The position numbers were made by a program, and so were the translations under genes. Below the pieces are notes generated by a model that did no database searches, had not been told where the DNA came from, and was given only the letters and a program-made list of their open reading frames with translations. Shown piece after piece: positions 32,621-39,499 of a DNA stretch of 39,499 nucleotides (the first letter of the stretch is position 1; each line of letters begins with the position of its first letter). The stretch comes from Mycobacterium sp. (GTDB lineage Bacteria; Actinomycetota; Actinomycetes; Mycobacteriales; Mycobacteriaceae), in assembly GCA_026393245.1 (NCBI GenBank), contig JAPLAO010000216.1, positions 1 to 39,499 of the forward strand, read 5' to 3'.

Positions 32621-32911
32621 GTGGCGCTGATATTTGAGATCGTCGGTTTCGCGCTGTTCCTGTTCTGGCTGCTGTTGATCGCCAGGATCGTCGTCGAGTT
32701 CATCCGGTCCTTCAGTCGGGACTGGCACCCCCGGGGTGTCACCGTCGTGATCCTCGAGGTCGTCATGTCCATCACCGATCCGCCGGTGAAGCTACTTCGG
32801 CGGGTCATTCCGCAGCTCACGATAGGTTCGGTGCGGCTGGACTTCTCCATCATGATCCTGCTGCTACTGGCCTTCATCGGCATGCAGTTCGCGTTCGGGG
32901 CGGCCGCCTGA
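32621..32911 (+). CDS. YggT-family small membrane protein (Rv2146c-like)
   Basis: A 96-residue protein with two membrane spans (about 5-27 and 73-94) joined by a basic/amphipathic segment holding the YggT hallmark SITDPPVKLLRRVIP. Function is not settled; in actinobacteria it sits between sepF and wag31 and is often assumed to aid division or envelope maintenance. GTG 32621 (MALIFEIVG) has AAGGA 12 nt upstream. The 123-bp gap after sepF shows no clear terminator or promoter. Confidence 0.9.
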   Translation: MALIFEIVGFALFLFWLLLIARIVVEFIRSFSRDWHPRGVTVVILEVVMSITDPPVKLLRRVIPQLTIGSVRLDFSIMILLLLAFIGMQFAFGAAA

Positions 32912-32996
32912 TCGGGTGGCCGAAGCCGCTCATCGCCTCTTAATTGAGCGGTCGTATGCAACCGGCGGGTCTGGTGTGACAGGATGGGCGGCAGTT

Positions 32997-33002
32997 ACAG
33001 TA
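32997..33002 (+). promoter_or_regulatory. Candidate -10 element (TACAGT) for wag31
   Basis: TACAGT fits TANNNT. TGTGAC at 32976-32981 is a poor -35 with 15-bp spacing. The implied transcript would start near 33009 and carry a leader of about 70 nt that includes both hairpins listed next. Confidence 0.35.
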
Positions 33003-33013
33003 CGGATCTGGAG

Positions 33014-33056
33014 GACGCGCGGCGCGTCCGCCATTGCCAAGCGGGTCATCCCGCTG
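33014..33056 (+). other. Two adjacent hairpins in the wag31 leader
   Basis: GGACGCG-CGG-CGCGTCC (33014-33030; 7-bp stem, 3-nt loop) and AGCGGG-TCAT-CCCGCT (33041-33056; 6-bp stem, 4-nt loop) are both perfect. They end 10 nt before the GGAAGGGG ribosome site at 33066-33073. No T-run follows, so they are not terminators; they may stabilise the message or tune translation. Confidence 0.7.
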
Positions 33057-33079
33057 TCCAAGATCGGAAGGGGCAGACC

Positions 33080-33841
33080 ATGCCACTCACACCGGCCGAC
33101 GTTCACAATGTGGCGTTTAGCAAGCCGCCCATCGGCAAGCGTGGTTACAACGAGGACGAGGTCGACGCCTTCCTCGATTTGATCGAGACTGAACTCTCCC
33201 GGCTCGTCGAGGAGAATGCGGACCTGCGCCAACGGGTGGGCGAACTCGACTCCGAACTGGCATCGGCGCGGGCCGGCGGGGTGCAGTCCACCCAGGCGAT
33301 CCCGCTCTATCAGCCCGAGCCGGAGCTCGCCGTCGTCATCGAGGAGCGCAGCCCGCAACTCAGCGAGGAGCAGGCCCTCAAGGCCACCCGCGTGCTCAGC
33401 CTCGCCCAGGATACCGCCGACCGGCTTACCTCCACGGCCATCGCCGACGCGGACAAGATGGTCGCCGATGCCCGCGCCAGTGCCGAGCAGATCGTGTCCG
33501 AGGCGCGCTATATCGCCGAGACGACGGTTACCGAGGCTCAGCAGCGAGCGGATGCCACCCTCACCGACGCTCAGAACCGCTCTGAGTCGCAGCTTCGGCA
33601 GGCCTACGAGAAGGCCGACTTCCTGCAGGCCGACGCCGAACGCAAGCACTCCGAGTTCATGAACACCATCAACCAGCAGCGCACCGTGCTGGAGGGTCGA
33701 CTGGAGCAACTGCGCACCTTCGAGCGCGAGTACCGCACCCGGTTGAAGACCTATCTGGAATCGCAGCTCGAGGAATTGGGTCAGCGTGGTTCGGCTGCGC
33801 CGGTCGACTCCGGCGAAGGCGGGTACGGGCAGTACCAGTAG
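33080..33841 (+). CDS. wag31: Polar growth organiser Wag31 (DivIVA)
   Basis: Coiled-coil scaffold at the cell poles that directs apical peptidoglycan synthesis; essential in mycobacteria. From ATG 33080 there are 253 residues: the membrane-binding DivIVA domain [20 protein letters not shown] with [16 protein letters not shown] (1-45), a variable linker with Thr71 in QSTQAIPLY, which aligns with the Thr73 phosphosite of the M. tuberculosis protein, and a long coiled coil (about 85-240) rich in Ala, Glu, Arg. The end [17 protein letters not shown] is shorter than in the homologue (260). GGAAGGGG lies 6 nt before the ATG. Confidence 0.98.
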   Translation: MPLTPADVHNVAFSKPPIGKRGYNEDEVDAFLDLIETELSRLVEENADLRQRVGELDSELASARAGGVQSTQAIPLYQPEPELAVVIEERSPQLSEEQALKATRVLSLAQDTADRLTSTAIADADKMVADARASAEQIVSEARYIAETTVTEAQQRADATLTDAQNRSESQLRQAYEKADFLQADAERKHSEFMNTINQQRTVLEGRLEQLRTFEREYRTRLKTYLESQLEELGQRGSAAPVDSGEGGYGQYQ

Positions 33842-33919
33842 GGCTGCCACTAGACTCCCCGGTGATGGGGGATTGGCGCTGATGGAATCATCCGAACACC
33901 CGCCGCGGGAGGCCGCTCG

Positions 33920-34534
33920 ATGCTGATCGTCGCACTGGTGCTCGCGGTGATCGGGCTGGCAGCGCTGATCACTGCGGTCGTCACCAGCAATGAAGTGGTT
34001 GCGTGGGTGTGCATCGCGGCCAGTGCGCTGGGTGTGGTGCTACTGATCATCGATGCCGTCCGCGAGCGCGCGCACGGTCGCCTCGCTGCACTGGCCGCTG
34101 AGGCTGATGAGGACGATGAGGACGACTCCGCCGATGACGCCGAATTCGTTGAGTACAACGACCACACCGCCGTCCTCGAAACCGATGGGCGAACCGAAAC
34201 CGATGGGCGGACCGAGATCATCGATCCGGTGTTCGTGGCTCCGGTGTTCGTGGCTCCGGTGATCGTCGCTGAGGATCATCCCGAGGAACTGGTTCACGAC
34301 GAACCGGAGTACGACCTGCCCAGCGATGACGAACCGGAGTTCGCGGCGTCGGCTGAGGAGTCCGCCATTCATATCGTCGACGAGCAGAGCCCAGCTGACC
34401 CTGCCGTCGATGATCAGATAGTCGTGCTGCAGTCGGATGACTCGCAGTTGGACGACCTCCAGCTGGATAACCACGGGGATTCCACTGCCGTGATCGAATA
34501 CGGCGACACTGGCTACGACCGCGACGACCGGTGA
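33920..34534 (+). CDS. Small membrane protein with long acidic tail (Rv2144c-like)
   Basis: Function unknown; the position after wag31 matches Rv2144c, which is only about 118 residues. Here 204 residues: two spans (about 2-22 and 28-48), a short basic stop (RERAHGR), then a 145-residue tail very rich in Asp and Glu (DEDDEDDSADDAEF, DDSQLDDLQLD). The tail includes in-frame repeats ETDGRT and PVFVA. The tail looks disordered. ATG 33920 has GGGAGG 8 nt upstream. Candidate -10 TAGACT at 33851. Confidence 0.8.
   Translation: MLIVALVLAVIGLAALITAVVTSNEVVAWVCIAASALGVVLLIIDAVRERAHGRLAALAAEADEDDEDDSADDAEFVEYNDHTAVLETDGRTETDGRTEIIDPVFVAPVFVAPVIVAEDHPEELVHDEPEYDLPSDDEPEFAASAEESAIHIVDEQSPADPAVDDQIVVLQSDDSQLDDLQLDNHGDSTAVIEYGDTGYDRDDR
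34178..34270 (+). repeat. In-frame 18-bp and 15-bp repeats in the acidic-tail protein gene
   Basis: Two 18-bp units (34178-34195 and 34196-34213, one or two mismatches) code for ETDGRT twice. Then 15-bp units at 34226, 34241 and a diverged one at 34256 code for PVFVA, PVFVA, PVIVA. Both unit lengths are multiples of three and keep the frame. Confidence 0.85.
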
Positions 34535-34573
34535 TCCGCGTCGGCACGGCCTGAAGCCGTAGATAGCAAACCT

Positions 34574-35944
34574 GTGGGCATCAAGTACGCGAGCATCCTC
34601 GACCACCCCATCGATGAGGTGTTCGCCTGGCACACCCGGCCCGGCGCGATGCGCAGGCTGGTGCCGCCGTGGCAGCCCATGAGAGTCGTCAAGGAGACCG
34701 AATCGCTGGCCGACGGCACCGCCATCCTCGGTCTGCCCGCCGGCCTGCGCTGGATCGCCCGCCATGATCCGGCAGCCTATGAACCACCACGCCAGTTCCG
34801 CGATGTGCTGTCCTCGGACGGCCTGATGACCCTGCCGCCCCGAATCATCGGGTGGTGGCGGCACACCCACCGGTTCAGCGATGCCGGCGACGGCACCACC
34901 GGTATGCACGACGAGGTCGATACCACCGTTCCGGGTGCAATGTTGCGTTCGACATTCGCCTACCGGCACCGCCAACTCGCCGAGGATCTTGCCGCCCATC
35001 GGGACGCGGCAAACGCCGGAGCGAAGCCGATGGTGATCGCGATGACCGGTTCGTCCGGACTGGTCGGCACTGCACTGGCGGCGTTTCTGTCCACCGGCGG
35101 TCATCGGGTAATCCGTCTGGTTCGGCGCGATCCGCACACTGCCGATGAAAGACGTTGGGAGCCAAGCAAACCCGCTGCCGATCTGCTTGACGGAGTGGAC
35201 GCCGTCGTGCATCTGGCCGGGGAGTCGATCGCGGGCCGATTCACCGATGCCCACCGCCGGGCGATCCGGGACTCCCGGATTGAACCGACGCGTCGGCTGG
35301 CCGAGGTCGCCGCCGCTGCCGGCGGCGGGCCGCGTACTTTCGTGAGCGCTTCGGCGATCGGCTTCTACGGCTATGACTGCGGCGATACCGTTCTGGATGA
35401 GGACAGTCCACGCGGGGACGGGTTTCTCGCCGACGTGGTAGCCGATTGGGAGGCCGCTACCGCGCCGGCCGCCGACGCCGGACTGCGGGTGGTGACTGTT
35501 CGCACCGGGATCGTGCAGTCGTCAGCGGGCGGGACGCTGAAACTGCTGCGGCCACTGTTCGCCGCCGGTTTGGGTGGTCGGCTCGGCAGCGGGCGACAGT
35601 GGCTGTCCTGGATCGGCATCGACGACCTGCTCGATGTCTACTACCGCGCGCTATACGACACCAGGCTCACCGGCCCGGTGAACGCCGTCGGGCCCGAACC
35701 GGTGCGCAACGCCGAGTACACCAGGGCGCTGGCGGCCACGATGCACCGTCCGGCGCTGCTGCCGGTGCCGTCGTTCGGACCCCGACTGCTGCTCGGAAAG
35801 CAGGGTGCCGTGGAGTTGGCCGAAGCCAATCAGCGGGTCCGGCCGGGCAGGCTGGACGCGCTGGGGCACCGGTTCCGCTCCACGACCGTCACCGACGCGC
35901 TGGCCCACCAACTCGGCCACGATCCGGCCCCCGGGGTGCTCTGA
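34574..35944 (+). CDS. SRPBCC-domain / TIGR01777 NAD-dependent epimerase fusion
   Basis: Two-domain protein of 456 residues. Residues 1-150 form an SRPBCC (START-like) hydrophobic-pocket domain (DHPIDEVFAWHTRPGAMRRL, with PPWQPM). Residues 155-456 form an extended short-chain dehydrogenase of the YfcH/TIGR01777 type: Gly-rich TGSSGLVGTALAAFL, HLAGESIAGRFTDAHR, SRIEPTRRLAE, VSASAIGFYGY with catalytic-like Tyr, FLADVVADWEAA, and C-terminal VRPGRLDALGHRFRS. Substrate unknown; a redox or epimerase step on a lipid-like ligand is a guess from the domains. GTG 34574 has no clear ribosome site. The last 56 bp overlap the convergent amidotransferase gene. Confidence 0.85.
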   Translation: MGIKYASILDHPIDEVFAWHTRPGAMRRLVPPWQPMRVVKETESLADGTAILGLPAGLRWIARHDPAAYEPPRQFRDVLSSDGLMTLPPRIIGWWRHTHRFSDAGDGTTGMHDEVDTTVPGAMLRSTFAYRHRQLAEDLAAHRDAANAGAKPMVIAMTGSSGLVGTALAAFLSTGGHRVIRLVRRDPHTADERRWEPSKPAADLLDGVDAVVHLAGESIAGRFTDAHRRAIRDSRIEPTRRLAEVAAAAGGGPRTFVSASAIGFYGYDCGDTVLDEDSPRGDGFLADVVADWEAATAPAADAGLRVVTVRTGIVQSSAGGTLKLLRPLFAAGLGGRLGSGRQWLSWIGIDDLLDVYYRALYDTRLTGPVNAVGPEPVRNAEYTRALAATMHRPALLPVPSFGPRLLLGKQGAVELAEANQRVRPGRLDALGHRFRSTTVTDALAHQLGHDPAPGVL

Positions 35945-36464
35945 CATCGAGCAGGCTCAGGAATCCACCGACCAGCAGCCGTAGCCGTCGGGCGGCGTCG
36001 TCGAGTTCGGCAGCGGCGCGCACGTCGTCGGCCTGCAATCCCAGCCGGCCGATGTCGCCGCCGTGGTCCTCGGCGATCCACTGCTCCTGCAGAGCCAGAT
36101 CGACCTCCGGGTGGAATTGCAGTCCGAGCGCCCGGCCGTGAACGAAAGCCTGTGTGGCACAGGAATTTCGGGCTACCACGACCGCACCCGGCGGTACTGT
36201 GAAACGGTCGAAATGCCACTGGAACCATCGCCCGTCCGGCACCAGGTCCGGGGCGGTGCTGGCGACGTCGCACCAGCCAATCTCGGGCTCCGGTGAACGC
36301 GCCACCGTGCCGCCGAGTGCGCTGGCCACCAACTGCCCGCCGAAACACACCCCGAGCACCCCGACGCCCGCAGCCAGGCCATCGCGAACCATCTGCATTT
36401 CCCCGGCCACCCAACTCAGGCGTTCGTCATAGACCGACCACCGGGCGCCCAGCGGCACGATCAC
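35889..36464 (-). CDS. Class I glutamine amidotransferase-like protein, start unclear
   Basis: GATase1-fold protein. The nucleophile elbow VLGVCFGGQLVASALGG holds the catalytic Cys, and LQFHPEVDLA gives the His and Glu. Between them EIGWCDV and FQWHFDRFTVPPGA follow a known mycobacterial family. Homology-like sequence (FDVLSRDHPNDPLVDVTFPDPTRYD, in part FPDPTRYDVIVPLG) extends upstream to about 36530, yet no ATG, GTG or TTG occurs in frame there; the first usable start is GTG 36464 (VIVPLGARW), which would remove the first strand and helix. The missing N-terminus should lie under the divergent terC start. It may be a rare-start gene or 5'-eroded. The 3' end overlaps the epimerase gene by 56 bp. 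Confidence 0.65.
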   Translation of the reverse strand: MIVPLGARWSVYDERLSWVAGEMQMVRDGLAAGVGVLGVCFGGQLVASALGGTVARSPEPEIGWCDVASTAPDLVPDGRWFQWHFDRFTVPPGAVVVARNSCATQAFVHGRALGLQFHPEVDLALQEQWIAEDHGGDIGRLGLQADDVRAAAELDDAARRLRLLVGGFLSLLDVRAPRGPDRGRVGGPARR

Positions 36465-36604
36465 GTCATAGCGGGTCGGATCCGGAAAGGTGACGTCGAC
36501 CAGCGGATCGTTGGGATGATCGCGCGACAGAACATCGAAAACAGCACCTTGGGCACGTGACCAACCTACGACAGTGGCGTGACCTGGCAGTCTCGGACCG
36601 TCTG

Positions 36605-36610
36605 GATAAT
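36605..36610 (+). promoter_or_regulatory. Candidate -10 element (GATAAT) for leaderless terC
   Basis: GATAAT differs from TATAAT at one base and ends 7 nt before the ATG at 36618, the spacing of a leaderless transcript. It supports 36618 over the GTG at 36579. Confidence 0.4.
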
Positions 36611-36617
36611 GCTGGTT

Positions 36618-37598
36618 ATGGATGTATCCATGCAGGTGTGGGTGATCACCTGCATGGTGATTCTGGGGCTCTTCGTTTTCGACTTCTTCGCACACGTTCG
36701 GGTCGCGCACGAACCCACCCTGCGGGAGTCGGCGATCTGGTCGACGGTCTACATCACCATTGCGGTGGTGTTCGGCTTCTTCGTCTGGTGGCAGTGGGGC
36801 GGTGAATTCGGCGGTGAATACTTTGCCGGCTACGTCACCGAGAAGGCGCTCTCGGTGGACAACCTCTTTGTCTTCACCGTGATCATGAGTTCGTTCGCGG
36901 TGCCGCGGATGTACCAGCAGAAGCTGTTGCTCATCGGCATCGTGATGGCGCTGGTGATGCGGGCGGGGTTCATCGCCCTCGGCGCTGCCGCTATCAACGC
37001 CTACAGCTGGGTCTTCTATCTGTTCGGACTCTTCCTGATCCTCACCGCGGCCAAGCTGGCCCGGGAGAGCGGCCATGAGCGCGAGGCCGAGGAACAGCGG
37101 GAGAGCCGGGTCATCAGGCTGGTGCGCCGTTTCGTTCCCACCACAGACGATTATGACGGCGACAAGTTCGTCACCCGCGTCGATGGCAGGACGATGGTCA
37201 CGCCGCTGATGCTGGCGCTGGCCACCATTGCTTTCACCGATCTGCTGTTCGCGCTGGATTCCATCCCGGCCATCTACGGCCTCACCGAAGAGCCCTACAT
37301 CGTGTTCACCGCCAACGCTTTCGCGTTGATGGGTCTGCGTCAGCTGTACTTCCTCATCGGTGGGCTGCTCGAGCGGTTGATCTATCTGTCCGCCGGGCTG
37401 TCCATCATCCTGGGCTTCATCGGGGTCAAGCTGATCCTGCACGCGCTGCACAAGAACACGCTGCCGTTCATCAACAACGGCAACTACGTGGACGTACCGG
37501 AGATATCGACGGCGATGTCGATCAGCGTGATCGGCGCGGTATTGGTCATCACCACGGTCGCGAGCCTCCTGCGCACCCGTGGCAGGGTGAAGAGTTAA
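36618..37598 (+). CDS. TerC-family integral membrane protein
   Basis: TerC/Alx family; members have been linked to tellurite resistance and to manganese export. From ATG 36618 (MDVSMQVWVITCMVILG) the protein has 326 residues with about nine spans. Family motifs: FDFFAHVRVAHEPTLRESAIW, EYFAGYVTEKALSVDNLFVF with the conserved acidic/Asn residues of the transport site, and FTDLLFALDSIPAIYGLT, the second acidic half-motif. A charged cytoplasmic loop (ARESGHEREAEEQRESR) splits the halves. GTG 36579 would add 13 residues that are not typical. It ends 4 bp before the tRNA on the other strand. Confidence 0.9.
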   Translation: MDVSMQVWVITCMVILGLFVFDFFAHVRVAHEPTLRESAIWSTVYITIAVVFGFFVWWQWGGEFGGEYFAGYVTEKALSVDNLFVFTVIMSSFAVPRMYQQKLLLIGIVMALVMRAGFIALGAAAINAYSWVFYLFGLFLILTAAKLARESGHEREAEEQRESRVIRLVRRFVPTTDDYDGDKFVTRVDGRTMVTPLMLALATIAFTDLLFALDSIPAIYGLTEEPYIVFTANAFALMGLRQLYFLIGGLLERLIYLSAGLSIILGFIGVKLILHALHKNTLPFINNGNYVDVPEISTAMSISVIGAVLVITTVASLLRTRGRVKS

Positions 37599-37601
37599 GG
37601 G

Positions 37602-37687
37602 TGTCCGAGGGGGGACTTGAACCCCCACGCCCGTTAATAGGGCACTAGCACCTCAAGCTAGCGCGTCTGCCATTCCGCCACTCGGAC
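37602..37687 (-). tRNA. tRNA-Leu, anticodon GAG
   Basis: Minus-strand 86-nt class II tRNA. Acceptor arms GTCCGAG and CTCGGAC pair perfectly, with discriminator A. The anticodon arm CTAGC-TTGAGGT-GCTAG gives anticodon GAG (reads CUC and CUU). The T-arm has GGGGG-TTCAAGT-CCCCC and a long variable arm (TGCCCTATTAACGGGCG) typical of leucine tRNAs. CCA is not encoded. Confidence 0.97.
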
Positions 37688-37694
37688 ATTATTC

Positions 37695-37712
37695 GCCCAC
37701 TGATCAGCGGGC
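37695..37712. other. 18-bp near-perfect palindrome between tRNA-Leu and the lipoprotein gene
   Basis: GCCCACTGATCAGCGGGC has 8 of 9 complementary pairs, the odd one being a G-T type. It lies 8 bp upstream of the mature tRNA 5' end and 43 bp downstream of the lipoprotein stop. It could be an operator, an RNA processing hairpin in the tRNA precursor, or a weak terminator for the lipoprotein gene; there is no T-run. Confidence 0.6.
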
Positions 37713-37717
37713 AGTTC

Positions 37718-37747
37718 AGGCTAACGGATCGGCGTGCGTCGGCCCAA
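37718..37747 (-). promoter_or_regulatory. Candidate promoter for tRNA-Leu
   Basis: On the minus strand TTGGGC (37742-37747) and TAGCCT (37718-37723) are 18 bp apart, a fair -35/-10 pair. Transcription would start near 37711 and include the palindrome in the precursor's 5' part. Confidence 0.4.
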
Positions 37748-37754
37748 ACCTGTG

Positions 37755-38489
37755 TCAGGCGTCCGGTAACCGGCCGGCGATGGCCTGTGCGATCGAGGCA
37801 GCGGCCGCGGTCGGCCCGTCGAGGCTGCAGGCCTCCACGTCGACGCCCACCGTGCCGTGCACTGTCAGCGCGCGTTGGCAGGACCACTGTTGCGGGCCGC
37901 GCTGAACCCGGGAGATGGCAAGCACGCCACTGTCGGTGGTTGTGGGGCCGATCGACCAGAGTTGGTCGGGCGCCAGTTGTTGGGCATAGGCCAGTTCCCG
38001 GTTGGAGCACCCGGCCCAGCCGTCTTTCGACCTGGCGAAGAAGTCGGCGGCGGCCTGGGTGGACGGGAACAACACCACGGCCTGCACCGCATAATGCGAC
38101 CATGCCTGCGCGGTAGGCGGTTCGCGGAGCACCTGGCCGTGCAGCGCGGTCCAGCCACTGTCGGCGTAGACGCCCTGTTGTGCGGCCCCGGCCACCGCCA
38201 AACACCCGGCCGTGCCGGAATCGGCGGTGAAATGTGCGCTGTCGTTCCAGGGTTTGGTGACATCGCTGGTGACTGCCATATCGCTGCCGGACAGCGCCGA
38301 ACCCACGTCGGCGGCGGACAGCAGCAGCGCGGGTAGCGTTTCAGCGGTGGTGATCGGGGGTGCTGGGGCCGGAGCCGCGGTTCCGGAGGTGGTGGTTGCA
38401 CAGCCAGCGGTTACCAGCGCCGCGGTCGACAGGCAGAGCGCGGCGGCGACGGCGGGTAGCCCAGGGGTCATCGGTAAATAGAACCCCAT
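37755..38489 (-). CDS. Lipoprotein with PknH-like extracellular sensor domain
   Basis: Secreted, lipid-anchored protein of about 244 residues. Signal peptide with lipobox LVTAGC, Cys30 from this start. A Thr/Pro/Ala linker (TTTSGTAAPAPAPP) precedes a domain of the PknH C-terminal sensor type (about 50-244): LLLSAADVGSALSG, CLAVAGAAQQGVY, WTALHGQVLREP, AVVLFPSTQAAADFF, WAGCSNREL and the end MCQRAL-like WSCQRALTVHGTVGVDVEAC. Paired Cys residues fit the disulfides of that family. The start is uncertain: ATG 38489, ATG 38471 (MTPGLP) and GTG 38546 are all in frame, none with a good ribosome site. Divergent from the M20 gene. Ligand unknown. Confidence 0.8.
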   Translation of the reverse strand: MGFYLPMTPGLPAVAAALCLSTAALVTAGCATTTSGTAAPAPAPPITTAETLPALLLSAADVGSALSGSDMAVTSDVTKPWNDSAHFTADSGTAGCLAVAGAAQQGVYADSGWTALHGQVLREPPTAQAWSHYAVQAVVLFPSTQAAADFFARSKDGWAGCSNRELAYAQQLAPDQLWSIGPTTTDSGVLAISRVQRGPQQWSCQRALTVHGTVGVDVEACSLDGPTAAAASIAQAIAGRLPDA

Positions 38490-38584
38490 GGGACGCGTGT
38501 TGTAAATGTGGTTTGAGGTAAAGATGTGGTATCCGACCGCACGCACTGCTCATGGCGAGGGTCAATGGTAGGAATGCAACCGTG

Positions 38585-39499
38585 ATGGCTCCCGAAGACG
38601 AGGTGGTCGGGCTCGTCAGCGCCCTGATCCGGTTCGACACCTCCAATACCGGCGAGTTGGAGACCACCAACGGGGAGGCGGAGTGCGCCCGGTGGGTGGC
38701 CGGCCAACTCCGGGAGGCGGGCTTCGAGCCGGAGTATCTGGAGTCCGGTGCGCCCGGCCGCGGCAACGTGTTCGCCCGACTGCCCGGGGCCGACCCGGGC
38801 CGTGGAGCGCTGTTGATTCACGGCCATCTCGACGTGGTGCCGGCCGAGGCCGCCGACTGGAGCGTGCATCCGTTCTCCGGTGCGGTGTCCGACGGCTATG
38901 TGTGGGGCCGCGGCGCGGTCGATATGAAGGACATGTGCGGCATGATGCTCGCCGTCGCCCGGCACTTCAAACGCGCCGGTATTGTGCCGCCGCGCGATCT
39001 GGTGTTCGCGTTCGTCGCCGATGAGGAGAGCGGCGGGAAGTACGGGGCGCAGTGGCTGGTGGCCAACCGCCCGGATCTCTTCGCCGGTGTCACCGAGGCG
39101 ATCGGCGAGGTGGGTGGATTCTCCATCACGGTGCCGCGCAAGGACGGCGGTGATCGCCGGCTGTACCTGATCGAGACCGCGGAGAAGGGCCTGTTATGGA
39201 TGCGCCTGACCGCGCGCGGCCGGGCCGGGCATGGCTCGATGATTCATGACGACAACGCGGTGACCGCGATCGCGTCGGCGGTCGCGCGGATCGGCAGCCA
39301 CCAGTTCCCCCTGGTGCTCACCGAGTCCGTCGAGCAGTTCCTGACCGCGGTGGCCGAGGAGACCGGATACACCTTCGATATGGACTCACCCGATCTCGAG
39401 GGTGCGATCGCCAAGCTGGGTCCGATCGCCCGGATCGTGGGCGCCACCCTGCTCGACACCGCCAATCCGACCATGCTCAAGGCCGGCTACAAGGCGAAC
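38585..39499 (+). CDS. M20-family zinc metallopeptidase (Rv2141c-like, DapE/ArgE type), 3' end outside window
   Basis: The first 305 residues of an expected ~448 are visible and run off the window end without a stop. Metallopeptidase site: IHGHLDVVP with His81 (metal) and Asp83, GRGAVDMKDM with bridging Asp113, and ADEESGGKYG with the general-base Glu147 and Glu148. GRAGHGSMIHDDNAV starts the dimerisation/lid domain. Identity to the M. tuberculosis protein is high throughout. Likely a dipeptidase or amidohydrolase; the substrate is not known, so I do not call it DapE. ATG 38585 or GTG 38582 (in frame) could start it; TAGGA lies 8-11 nt upstream. Confidence 0.93.
   Translation, partial: MAPEDEVVGLVSALIRFDTSNTGELETTNGEAECARWVAGQLREAGFEPEYLESGAPGRGNVFARLPGADPGRGALLIHGHLDVVPAEAADWSVHPFSGAVSDGYVWGRGAVDMKDMCGMMLAVARHFKRAGIVPPRDLVFAFVADEESGGKYGAQWLVANRPDLFAGVTEAIGEVGGFSITVPRKDGGDRRLYLIETAEKGLLWMRLTARGRAGHGSMIHDDNAVTAIASAVARIGSHQFPLVLTESVEQFLTAVAEETGYTFDMDSPDLEGAIAKLGPIARIVGATLLDTANPTMLKAGYKAN

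Noticed and set aside
33841..33900. Terminator after wag31 (CCCC-GGTGAT-GGGG)
   Set aside because: The stem is only 4 bp and no T-run follows.
36618..37628. Minus-strand extension of the amidotransferase to 579 residues
   Set aside because: It runs fully under terC and reads as a His/Glu/Asp-rich shadow with no family similarity.

Overview
The window is a high-GC actinobacterial chromosome segment. Its gene order and protein sequences match the Mycobacteriaceae (Mycobacterium or Mycolicibacterium): class II DAHP synthase, PknL with its DNA-binding substrate, lipomannan mannosyltransferases MptA and MptC, Wag31, SepF, and an mraZ-to-wag31 division and cell-wall (dcw) cluster in the order known from M. 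tuberculosis Rv2183c to Rv2141c. Homologue names are from recognition of the sequences, not from a search.

Layout. Positions 1-5400 hold the 3' end of a small Cys-motif protein, a PlsC-type acyltransferase, the convergent GT-C mannosyltransferase mptC, a polytopic membrane protein, a DEDDh 3'-5' exoribonuclease and aroG. Positions 5380-6240 are accessory: a seven-copy 27-bp tandem array seeded by the last codons of aroG, then a vapBC toxin-antitoxin pair with a phased operator. Positions 6269-12750 hold pknL, its divergent DNA-binding substrate gene, a minus-strand operon (GNAT acetyltransferase, lppM, idsA2, mptA) and a DUF3040 membrane protein ending in a strong intrinsic terminator. Positions 12900-33850 are the dcw operon: mraZ, rsmH, ftsL-like, pbpB, murE, murF, mraY, murD, ftsW, murG, murC, ftsQ, ftsZ, pgeF, YggS-type PLP protein, sepF, yggT, wag31. 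Most Mur/Fts genes overlap by 1-8 bp or abut, implying translational coupling. Positions 33900-39499 hold a small acidic-tailed membrane protein, an SRPBCC-epimerase fusion, a class I glutamine amidotransferase without a clear start, a TerC transporter, tRNA-Leu(GAG), a lipoprotein with a PknH-like sensor domain and the start of an M20 peptidase.

How it works together. The dcw genes make lipid II (MurE, MurF, MraY, MurD, MurG, MurC), polymerise and crosslink septal peptidoglycan (FtsW, PbpB) and organise the septum and poles (FtsZ, FtsQ, FtsL-like, SepF, Wag31). The minus-strand operon and mptC serve envelope lipoglycan and prenyl lipid synthesis. PknL and its substrate add phospho-regulation beside the cluster.

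The least explained signal is a set of tandem arrays with unrelated sequences but the same build: units of 25-33 bp carrying a perfect inverted repeat with a three-base loop. Two of them start inside the last codons of a gene and repeat its stop codon; others lie in frame in murE and the ftsW tail. A fourth kind of junction, pgeF/YggS, has 18-bp repeats that multiply stop and start codons. Other signals are a five-box MraZ operator at exact 10-bp phasing, a vapBC operator with 20-bp phasing, and several candidate leaderless promoters (TANNNT hexamer 6-8 nt before the start codon).
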